Assembly (NCBI GenBank): GCA_034666705.1
Contig: JAXDLH010000399.1
Span: forward strand, 1-5,865
From: JAXDLH01 sp034666705
Lineage (GTDB): Bacteria > Chloroflexota > UBA6077 > SHYK01
Direction: 5' to 3'
Length of the DNA: 5,865 bases
Part shown: positions 1 through 5,028 of the stretch, piece after piece
Layout of the letters: each line of letters opens with the position of its first letter
How positions within the stretch are numbered: position 1 is the first letter of the stretch
The notes under the pieces: model-generated
The model's input: the letters and a program-made list of their open reading frames with translations, nothing else
Told to the model about the DNA's origin: nothing
Database searches by the model: none
Made by a program: the position numbers and the translations under genes

Positions 1-35
1 GATCCTTGTTCGTCCGTTTAGGGGCTAGGTTTCCG

Positions 36-470
36 TTATGTCCGCTGGGCCCGTGCCGCGCCGTCGGCCCGGCCGCCCGCGACGCTCGCCAACACGGCGA
101 GTACGGCCGCGGGGCCGATGAACGGGCCGACCGTATAGATACTGAGGAAAACGCCGGCGACCAGGAACGCCGTTGCGGTCCAGAGAATCGGCAGCCCGGT
201 TGGGACACGCCGCGCGCCATGCAGGGCTGCACCGATTCCGATGGCGACCACGCAGACGAGCAATGCGATAAGGTAAACGATCGGCCCCGAGCCAAGGTCG
301 TGGACCTGCGCCAGGCTACCGGGGCTCGTGAGTGTGAGGTCCGGCGTATCCGGCCCGGTCGCATAGGTTCCGGCGACGTACGTGGGCCCGAATACGGCCC
401 ACAGCCAGCCGCCCACGCCCAACAGTGCGGCCAGGAGCCCGCTGCCGATCTCGACTCGTCTCGCCGCCAC
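36..470 (-). CDS. Small four-helix membrane protein, unknown family
   Basis: The predicted protein has 144 residues and about four hydrophobic segments: residues 8-28, 63-83, 93-114 and 117-132. A polar loop rich in Pro, Thr and Asp (about 35-62) lies between helices 1 and 2, and the tail is short and basic. There is no cleavable signal peptide that I can recognise. The reading frame stays open upstream to base 578, but that longer form would run into the start of divergent nrtR. I chose the GTG at 468-470 because a perfect AGGAGG lies 4 nt before it on the minus strand. The upstream 36 codons also look unlike protein. I do not recognise the family and see no catalytic motif, so the function is unknown. 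An inner-membrane location is inferred from hydrophobicity only. It is divergently transcribed from nrtR, which by itself does not show a link to NAD metabolism. Confidence 0.72.
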   Translation of the reverse strand: MAARRVEIGSGLLAALLGVGGWLWAVFGPTYVAGTYATGPDTPDLTLTSPGSLAQVHDLGSGPIVYLIALLVCVVAIGIGAALHGARRVPTGLPILWTATAFLVAGVFLSIYTVGPFIGPAAVLAVLASVAGGRADGAARAQRT

Positions 471-474
471 CTTG

Positions 475-480
475 CCTCCT
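475..480 (-). promoter_or_regulatory. Ribosome binding site fixing the start of the membrane protein
   Basis: On the minus strand the bases read AGGAGG, followed by CAAG and then GTG. This is a full anti-16S match with a slightly short 4-nt spacer. It decides the start in favour of base 470 rather than the far-upstream ATG at 578. Confidence 0.7.
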
Positions 481-520
481 GTTCCCCGCCCAACGCGCCA
501 GTAGCATACCCTGCGCGCCA

Positions 521-541
521 ATGAGCTATTTCTGCTCTCAT
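521..541. promoter_or_regulatory. Candidate NrtR operator upstream of nrtR
   Basis: The outer five bases of this 21-bp stretch form a dyad: ATGAG at 521-525 and CTCAT at 537-541. A second, overlapping dyad pairs GAGC (523-526) with GCTC (534-537). The stretch contains TTCTGCTCTC (530-539), which recurs exactly upstream of nadB at 1374-1383. It fills the place where a -35 box for the -10 at 546-551 would lie, a position suited to repression. NrtR-family regulators are known to bind palindromes near NAD genes. The sequence here does not obviously match the operator consensus I know from other phyla, so the assignment is inference. Confidence 0.4.
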
Positions 542-545
542 GGAA

Positions 546-551
546 TATAAT
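546..551 (+). promoter_or_regulatory. Consensus -10 box for leaderless nrtR transcript
   Basis: The hexamer is a perfect TATAAT ending 8 nt before the ATG at 560. Transcription normally starts about 6-8 nt after the -10 box, which puts +1 at or next to the A of the ATG. No Shine-Dalgarno-like sequence precedes that ATG, which agrees with a leaderless message. No good -35 hexamer is present at the 16-18 bp spacing. That region instead holds the candidate operator. Confidence 0.6.
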
Positions 552-559
552 CTCGCAGA

Positions 560-1300
560 ATGGAAATCGTGATTGCACGCCAGCAGACCCTCGTCCCGCG
601 GGCGCTCCTCGCGGTGGACGTCGTCGTGTTCACCCTGCGTCGGGCGTCCGTCGAGCGGGCCTGGCAAGTGCTCCTCGTGCGACAGCCCCGGGTTGACGAT
701 CTGCCGCAGGTTGCGCTGCCGGGCGTGCTCGTAAATGAGGATGAAACGTTCGACGCGACCGCACGGCGCGCGCTCGCCGTGAAGGCGGGGATCGACGCCG
801 GTGATTGGTATCTCGAGCAACTCGCGACGTATGGCGACCCGCGACGCGACAGCCGCGCCCGCGTCGCATCCGTGGCGCACATTGCGCTCGTGCGGAGCGA
901 TGATATGGTGCTCCGTCCCATGGACGGCGATGAGACGGCAGAATGGTGGCCGGTGAGCGAGATCCCGTGGGATGAGCTCGCCTATGACCACGGCCGCATG
1001 CTGCGCGAGGGAATCAATCGCGTGCGCGGCAAGATCCGATACGCCTGGGTGTTGTTCCAGTTGTTGCCGCCGACCTTCACGATGTCCGAGCTGCGCGCAG
1101 CCTACGCCGCCATCCGCGACCCGGAAGTGATGCACATGAGCACGTCCAATGTGCGCAAGCTGTTCAAGCGGCTGATCGAGCGCGGGACATTGGTTCCGGT
1201 GGGTGAGCGAGCCGAGGCGCAAGGCCGAGGGCGGCCGGGTGACCTCTTCCGTTTCCGGGGGCCATTGACCGGCACGTGGGATCGTGAGCTGCCATGGTGA
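560..1300 (+). CDS. nrtR: NrtR: Nudix-related transcriptional regulator of NAD metabolism
   Basis: The 246-residue protein has an N-terminal Nudix-like domain (about 10-150) and a C-terminal winged helix-turn-helix (about 165-235). The first domain carries the PGVLV...RALAVKAGI region at residues 54-78 and the family-typical stretch from LEQLATYGDPRRDSRARV (85-102) to the following hydrophobic strand. A DHGRML motif lies at 143-148. The winged helix shows the FTMSELRAAY (173-182), NVRKLFKRLIERG (197-209) and GRGRPGDLFRF (222-232) signatures of the family. Catalytic acids of the Nudix consensus REUXEE are absent (here RALAVK), so it is probably an ADP-ribose-type ligand sensor and not a hydrolase. 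In known NrtR proteins, ADP-ribose releases the protein from DNA. The adjoining nadBA genes support control of de novo NAD synthesis. The ATG appears leaderless, with TATAAT at 546-551 and no ribosome binding site. Confidence 0.9.
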   Translation: MEIVIARQQTLVPRALLAVDVVVFTLRRASVERAWQVLLVRQPRVDDLPQVALPGVLVNEDETFDATARRALAVKAGIDAGDWYLEQLATYGDPRRDSRARVASVAHIALVRSDDMVLRPMDGDETAEWWPVSEIPWDELAYDHGRMLREGINRVRGKIRYAWVLFQLLPPTFTMSELRAAYAAIRDPEVMHMSTSNVRKLFKRLIERGTLVPVGERAEAQGRGRPGDLFRFRGPLTGTWDRELPW

Positions 1301-1325
1301 AGTGTCCCACGTTCGCGTCCATCCG

Positions 1326-1394
1326 TTCGAGTAGCCCGATTTCTGATCGATTGGATCGTAATTCGTGCATAAATTCTGCTCTCTTCTACTCGAA
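1326..1394. repeat. 9-bp inverted repeat bracketing the nadB promoter region
   Basis: TTCGAGTAG at 1326-1334 is the exact reverse complement of CTACTCGAA at 1386-1394. The 51 bp between them hold the A/T-rich putative promoter. The arms are too far apart for a tight terminator hairpin. They could be paired half-sites for a DNA-bending or looping regulator, or chance. Confidence 0.4.
1374..1383. promoter_or_regulatory. Second copy of the nrtR upstream motif, before nadB
   Basis: TTCTGCTCTC is identical to bases 530-539 upstream of nrtR, and both copies are preceded by an A/T-rich triplet. A shared box in front of the regulator and its likely target suggests a common NrtR site. The outer dyad arms seen at 521-541 are not conserved at this copy, so the true operator boundaries may differ. 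Confidence 0.35.
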
Positions 1395-1451
1395 ATCAAA
1401 GGGTGAATCCGTCCCGGCGGGTGTCGCCTGGCATCGAAGCGCAAGGCGTGC

Positions 1452-1457
1452 AAGGAG
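1452..1457 (+). promoter_or_regulatory. nadB ribosome binding site
   Basis: AAGGAG lies 9 nt before the GTG at 1467. An ATG at 1462 is nearer (4 nt) but opens only ATG-CCG-TGA, whose stop overlaps the GTG. The real nadB start is therefore the GTG, unless translation begins further inside the gene. Confidence 0.65.
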
Positions 1458-1466
1458 AAAAATGCC

Positions 1467-3038
1467 GTGACCAAGCAGCCAGTCAATCCCGGCGGCCCGC
1501 CTCCCTTGCACGCAGAGCTGCTCGTCGTCGGCTCCGGCGCCGCGGGGCTGGCCGCGGCCATCGAGGCGGCCGAACGCGGCGCGCGCGTGCTGCTCGTCAC
1601 CGGTGGCGCACTGCTCTCCGGGTCTTCGCCCCGCGCCCAGGGCGGGGTCGCCGCGGCGATCGGTCGCGACGACAACGTGGGTCTGCACTATGCCGATACG
1701 ATGGCTGTCGGCGCAGGCCTGAATGACCGCACTGCCGTGCAGGTGCTCGTGCGCGAGGGTGTCGAGATCGCGCGCGAGCTCGTGCGCGACGGCGCCCCGT
1801 TCACGAGTGACGAGGCGGGGCCCGACCTCGGGCTCGAAGCTGGCCACTCGCGGCGGCGCATTCTGCATGCGGGCGGCGGCGCCACCGGCCTCTGGCTGAC
1901 CCGCTTCCTCGCCGAGCGCGCCGCACGATTCCCAAACATCAGCATCATCGAGCGCACCCAGCTCGCCGGGCTGACCGTCCGGCAGGGCCAGGTAGTCGGC
2001 GCGACGCTCGAAGATCCAAACGGTGGGCGCATCCTCGCCGAGGCGCAGGCGGTGCTGCTCGCCACCGGCGGCGCCGGCGCACTCTGGGGCCGTACCACCA
2101 ACGCGCCGGAGACGCGCGGCGTCGGTATCGGCCTCGCCTGGCTGGCCGGCGCGACGCTCGCCGACCTCGAGATGATGCAGTTCCACCCAACTGCCCTGGT
2201 GCTACCGGGCCGGCCGGCGTTCCTCCTCTCCGAGGCGTTGCGCGGTGAGGGTGCGCTGCTGGTCGACGCGGCCGAGCGTCCCTTCGTCGATCCGCTGCTG
2301 CCACGCGACGTCGTGGCGCGCGCAGTGGCCGGTCAGGCCGAGGAGCTCGGCGGCGCATACCTCACGATGCGCCACCTCGATCCCGACGCGATCCACGGCG
2401 CCTTCCCGAGCCTCTCCCGCCAGTTGTCCGAATGGGGACTCGACCTCGCCCGTGATCTGCTGCCCATTGCGCCCGCGGCGCACTACCTGATGGGCGGCGT
2501 CCGCACCGACGCCGATGGACGCACCGACCTGCCCGGGCTCTACGCCGCCGGCGAAGTCGCATGCACTGGTGCCCAGGGCGCGAATCGCCTGGCCTCGAAT
2601 TCGATCCTCGAATGCCTGGTGTTCGGGCGACGCGCCGCCCGCGCCGCGCTCGGCGAGGATGCCGCGCCGGCGGTCGAGTGGACGCGGATAGCGGCGCCCT
2701 TCGATTTCGGGGCATGGCCCAGCCAGTCACGTGATACCGAGCCATCGCCGATCGGATCGGTGCTCGACCGTTGCGTCGGCGTTACCCGCAATGCTGACGG
2801 GCTCCGCGCGGCGATCGCAGCCCTCCCCGATCCCGAACACCCAGCTACGCCTCCGGACCTCCGCGTGGCGGGTTTCGCAGCCCGCGCCGCGTACCTCCGC
2901 GAGGAGAGCCGGGGCGCTCAATCGCGCAGCGACTATCCAGCCACCGACCCGCGCTGGCGCGGCCGGATTCTCTGGCGCCGTGGCGCTGGTCCGGCATTCG
3001 AAGGTGTGATGGAGGAGCAGAATGATGACGCCAACTGA
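1467..3038 (+). CDS. nadB: L-aspartate oxidase NadB
   Basis: This 523-residue flavoenzyme oxidises L-aspartate to iminoaspartate, the first step of de novo NAD synthesis. The dinucleotide-binding motif VVGSGAAG is at 20-27 and the family motif SSPRAQGG at 53-60. The HYADTMAVGAGLND region is at 74-87, and GHSRRRILH (126-134) follows Glu124. ATGGAGALW lies at 199-207 and LEMMQFHPTAL at 234-244. By alignment from memory with E. coli NadB, the substrate and catalytic residues appear intact: Glu124, His240, Arg285, His339 and Arg374 (in GANRLASNS). The C-terminal helical domain carries ESRGAQSRSDYP (480-491), where Gln485 stands in place of the His more usual there. Length is normal for the family. 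The 3' end overlaps nadA, so the two are co-translated as an operon. Succinate dehydrogenase or fumarate reductase flavoproteins are the nearest alternatives, but the motifs and the nadA partner favour NadB strongly. Confidence 0.95.
   Translation: MTKQPVNPGGPPPLHAELLVVGSGAAGLAAAIEAAERGARVLLVTGGALLSGSSPRAQGGVAAAIGRDDNVGLHYADTMAVGAGLNDRTAVQVLVREGVEIARELVRDGAPFTSDEAGPDLGLEAGHSRRRILHAGGGATGLWLTRFLAERAARFPNISIIERTQLAGLTVRQGQVVGATLEDPNGGRILAEAQAVLLATGGAGALWGRTTNAPETRGVGIGLAWLAGATLADLEMMQFHPTALVLPGRPAFLLSEALRGEGALLVDAAERPFVDPLLPRDVVARAVAGQAEELGGAYLTMRHLDPDAIHGAFPSLSRQLSEWGLDLARDLLPIAPAAHYLMGGVRTDADGRTDLPGLYAAGEVACTGAQGANRLASNSILECLVFGRRAARAALGEDAAPAVEWTRIAAPFDFGAWPSQSRDTEPSPIGSVLDRCVGVTRNADGLRAAIAALPDPEHPATPPDLRVAGFAARAAYLREESRGAQSRSDYPATDPRWRGRILWRRGAGPAFEGVMEEQNDDAN
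3011..3017 (+). promoter_or_regulatory. nadA ribosome binding site inside the end of nadB
   Basis: GGAGGAG lies within the last codons of nadB. It is 4 nt before the ATG at 3022 and 7 nt before the next ATG at 3025. The spacing slightly favours the second, which would remove one Met from the predicted protein. Confidence 0.65.
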
Positions 3039-4080
3039 GACTCGCGGAGCGACCGCGCCATTGCCCCTGCTCGAGTCGCTCGACGCCCTGGCGACGCTCG
3101 AGCGCGATGCCGCGACGGCCACCCCTGCCCTGCTCGAGGAGATCCGCGAGCTGGCGCGCGCGCGCCACGCCGTGATCCTGGCCCACAATTATCAGGTTGG
3201 CCCGGTCCAGGACGTGGCCGACTATGTTGGCGACTCGCTGGGCCTCGCCCAGGCCGCGGCCAAGACCGATGCAGACGTCATCGTGATGTGCGGCGTCTAC
3301 TTCATGGCTGAAACGGCCAAGATCCTCTGCCCGGATCGCACGGTGCTGATCCCCGACACCGCCGCGGGCTGCTCCCTCGCCGATTCCATTACCGCCGAGC
3401 AGGTGCGAGCCTGGAAGGCCGAGCACCCCGGGGCGGTCGTCGTCGCCTACGTGAACACGACGGCGGCGGTGAAGGCGGAGAGCGACTACTGCGTGACGTC
3501 GGGCAATGCCGAGGAGGTCGTGCGCGCCATCCCCGCCGGTCGTGAGATCCTCTTCCTCCCCGATATGTTCCTTGGCGCGCACGTCGAGCAAGTCACGGGC
3601 CGCAAGCTGCACGTCTGGCTGGGCGAGTGCCACGTGCACGCGGGCATTCGTCCCGACGAGATCGAGGCGCGCCGGGTGGCGAACCCCGATGCGGACCTGC
3701 TGATCCATCCCGAATGCGGCTGCACCGCCCAGGTGCAGTGGGCTCGCTCCGCGGGGGTGATCGGCGCCCAGGGCTCGTACGTGCTGTCGACCGAGAAAAT
3801 GCTGACGCACGCCCGCCAGTCGCCGAAGGACCATTTCCTGGTTGCCACGGAGACGGGGATCTTGCACCGACTCGAGAAGGAGTTGCCCGACAAGCGCTTC
3901 GAGGCTGCCGACCCGCACGCGGTGTGCCGCTACATGAAGATGATTACGCCGACCAAGCTGCGGAACGCCCTTCGCGACCTGAAGCCGGAGGTCACCGTCG
4001 ACCCAACGATCGTCGCGCGTGCCCGGATCCCCATCGACCGCATGCTCGCCGTCCCGCCCACCCGTCCCAGCTTCGAATAG
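3022..4080 (+). CDS. nadA: Quinolinate synthase NadA (long form)
   Basis: NadA condenses iminoaspartate from NadB with dihydroxyacetone phosphate to give quinolinate, using an oxygen-sensitive [4Fe-4S] cluster. The 352-residue protein shows ILAHNYQ (52-58), DVADYVGDSLGLA (64-76), MCGVYFMAETAKIL (89-102), PDTAAGCSLAD (111-121), GECHVHAGI (201-209), HPECGC (229-234), a Thr-Glu-Thr-Gly motif at 276-279 and VCRYMKMITPTKL (301-313). The three cluster ligands are most likely Cys90, Cys203 and Cys302. Their spacing of 113 and 99 residues, plus the overall length, resembles the longer Bacillus-type enzymes rather than the shorter E. coli or Thermotoga type. Cys232 and Cys234 are extra. The start overlaps nadB by 14-17 bases, implying translational coupling and matched amounts of the two enzymes. 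No nadC follows; the next genes are unrelated. Confidence 0.96.
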   Translation: MMTPTETRGATAPLPLLESLDALATLERDAATATPALLEEIRELARARHAVILAHNYQVGPVQDVADYVGDSLGLAQAAAKTDADVIVMCGVYFMAETAKILCPDRTVLIPDTAAGCSLADSITAEQVRAWKAEHPGAVVVAYVNTTAAVKAESDYCVTSGNAEEVVRAIPAGREILFLPDMFLGAHVEQVTGRKLHVWLGECHVHAGIRPDEIEARRVANPDADLLIHPECGCTAQVQWARSAGVIGAQGSYVLSTEKMLTHARQSPKDHFLVATETGILHRLEKELPDKRFEAADPHAVCRYMKMITPTKLRNALRDLKPEVTVDPTIVARARIPIDRMLAVPPTRPSFE

Positions 4081-4190
4081 GATCGCGACCAATTCGGGAG
4101 GGGATCGCGTCGGCTCACCCCATGACCGGTTGTGTGCGCCAGCCTGCAGGTGCCTGCATCACTGGGTAGAATCCTCGCAGGAGAGGAAGC
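4081..4190 (+). promoter_or_regulatory. Spacer with toxin-antitoxin promoter and possible operator
   Basis: TAGAAT at 4167-4172 is a 5-of-6 match to a -10 box and would place transcription start near 4179, just before the antitoxin ribosome binding site. Upstream, GCCTGCA occurs twice exactly 10 bp apart (4142-4148 and 4152-4158). The same area reads as the dyad TGCAGG-TG-CCTGCA (4145-4158), and CCTGCAGG (4143-4150) is a perfect palindrome. These repeats lie where a -35 box would be, which suits an autorepressor site. No -35 consensus is evident. I see no clear terminator for nadA in this spacer. Confidence 0.45.
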
Positions 4191-4580
4191 ATGGCAACTG
4201 TCTCTGCGACACCGAAAGCTGCAAAAACGCCGAAGACGACGAAGACCGAGCACCCCCACGTCGTGAAGACGCCGGGCATCGTCGGCGGGCGACCGCGCAT
4301 CAAGGACACCCGGATCAGCGTGGACTTCCTAGCACGTTTCATTATCGGCGGTACCCAGCCAGAAGAGATCGCAGAGATGTACCCGCACCTGACGCTTGGC
4401 GGCATCTACGACGCCATCAGCTACTACTATGATCACCAGGCCGAAATCGACCAGATCATTGCAGAAGGCGAAGCGCTCTGGAAGCGAATCGTGGCGGCGA
4501 CTGACGAGCACGGCCGCATTGACATTGCACGCCTCGCAGCAGAGGACGAGTTGAGGACGGCGTCGGCTGACGTGACGTGA
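4191..4580 (+). CDS. DUF433-family antitoxin
   Basis: The 129-residue protein contains a DUF433 domain at about residues 22-85. Its hallmarks are PGIVGGRPRIKDTRISVDFL (28-47), then GTQPEEIAEMYPHLTLGGIYDAI, with a Tyr-rich helix end at 78-80. This family forms a small helix-turn-helix-like fold and commonly sits just before DUF5615 PIN-like genes, as it does here. In that pairing it is taken to be the antitoxin and probable autorepressor. Residues 1-20 are an unusual tail of almost only Ala, Thr, Lys, Pro and Ser. The C-terminal part (about 86-125) is helical and charged and is probably the toxin-binding segment. AGGAG at 4179-4183, 7 nt before ATG, supports the start. The stop is 7 nt before the toxin GTG. 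The antitoxin role rests on family and context, not on a test in this organism. Confidence 0.85.
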   Translation: MATVSATPKAAKTPKTTKTEHPHVVKTPGIVGGRPRIKDTRISVDFLARFIIGGTQPEEIAEMYPHLTLGGIYDAISYYYDHQAEIDQIIAEGEALWKRIVAATDEHGRIDIARLAAEDELRTASADVT

Positions 4581-4587
4581 AGCTGCC

Positions 4588-5013
4588 GTGACTCCTCGGA
4601 TTTATCTCGACGAGGACATCCACCCGGACCTTGCGCTAATCCTCCGCTCTCACGGGTACGATGTCGTCAGCGCGCACGAGGTGCCCCTCCTGGGCGTACG
4701 CGATGAGGAGCAGCTTGCATACGCAGCACGTCAGGGTAGGGCCATCCTCACCTTCAATACCCGTGACTTCGAAGGCATTGCCAAAACATGGTCTGCGTCC
4801 GGCCAGCCCCATGCCGGCATCTTGCTCTGTTACAACCAGCGTAATCGCCGCGCGCTCGGCGCATTTGCCGGTCTGGTCGAATTGTTCCTCCAGACAGTGA
4901 CTGCTGAGGAATTCGCGGGAGTGTCTCTTGCCCTTGAGTCGTTTCGTCCATCTGACCTTCTACCCTGGCCCACTGGCCTGTGCAGTGGGCGTACCATGTG
5001 TTCGAAACACTAG
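4588..5013 (+). CDS. DUF5615 PIN-like toxin (putative ribonuclease)
   Basis: The 141-residue protein begins with IYLDEDIHPDLALILRSHGY (5-24), followed by VRDEEQLAYAARQGRAILTF (37-56) and NTRDF (57-61). This is the order typical of DUF5615 PIN-like proteins. Asp8, Asp10, Asp39 and Asp60 are the likely metal-binding acids. PIN relatives cut RNA, and in the VapC-like scheme the product would be restrained by the upstream DUF433 protein. The GTG start follows the antitoxin stop by 7 nt and has no good ribosome binding site, so translation probably depends on coupling to the antitoxin. The last 15 or so residues (about 126-141) extend past the usual domain end and include two Cys. They are encoded by a region containing a strong inverted repeat, so this tail may be a poorly constrained extension. 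Confidence 0.84.
   Translation: MTPRIYLDEDIHPDLALILRSHGYDVVSAHEVPLLGVRDEEQLAYAARQGRAILTFNTRDFEGIAKTWSASGQPHAGILLCYNQRNRRALGAFAGLVELFLQTVTAEEFAGVSLALESFRPSDLLPWPTGLCSGRTMCSKH
4968..4990 (+). repeat. Strong stem-loop in the 3' end of the toxin gene
   Basis: GCCCACTG at 4968-4975 pairs perfectly with CAGTGGGC at 4983-4990, giving an 8-bp, mostly G/C stem with a 7-nt loop. No T-run follows, so it is not a standard Rho-independent terminator. It lies 38 nt before the SDR start. It could shield toxin mRNA from 3' decay, weaken read-through into the SDR, or act as a DNA dyad for an SDR regulator. Confidence 0.6.
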
Positions 5014-5017
5014 GTGT

Positions 5018-5022
5018 GGAGG
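5018..5022 (+). promoter_or_regulatory. SDR ribosome binding site
   Basis: GGAGG lies 3 nt before the ATG at 5026 and 6 nt before the ATG at 5029. An upstream GTG at 5014 precedes this site and so cannot use it. The ATG at 5029 is the best start. Confidence 0.65.
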
Positions 5023-5028
5023 TGCATG

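Larger units (their letters stand above)
1301..1466 (+). promoter_or_regulatory. nrtR-nadB spacer with nadB promoter region
   Basis: This 166-bp spacer carries no convincing gene. Its middle part (about 1339-1400) is clearly richer in A and T than the neighbouring genes, as expected for a promoter. The best -10-like hexamer is CATAAA at 1368-1373 (4 of 6 consensus bases), just before TTCTGCTCTC at 1374-1383. I see no matching -35 box at normal spacing, so the start site is uncertain. A 9-bp inverted repeat (1326-1334 and 1386-1394) brackets this A/T-rich part. No Rho-independent terminator is visible after nrtR, so some read-through from nrtR into nadBA is possible. Confidence 0.45.

Noticed and set aside
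1..35. Possible terminator or gene at the left edge
   Set aside because: I found no hairpin with a T-run and no supported reading frame in these bases.
471..578. Upstream extension of the membrane protein to an ATG at base 578 on the minus strand
   Set aside because: It would overlap the nrtR start and promoter, has no ribosome binding site, and the GTG at 470 has a perfect AGGAGG.
1416..1428. GGCG/CGCC hairpin in the nadB leader as a riboswitch or attenuator
   Set aside because: The stem is only 4 bp and similar ones arise easily at this GC content. I see no known NAD-riboswitch pattern.
2845..4092. A 415-codon open frame on the minus strand opposite nadA
   Set aside because: It is a high-GC shadow. 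The plus-strand frames hold full NadB and NadA motifs, and the antisense protein is rich in Arg, Gly and His without domain signs.
5014..5016. GTG start for the SDR at 5014
   Set aside because: It precedes the ribosome binding site at 5018-5022, which is placed for the ATG at 5029. The extra residues do not belong to the SDR fold.
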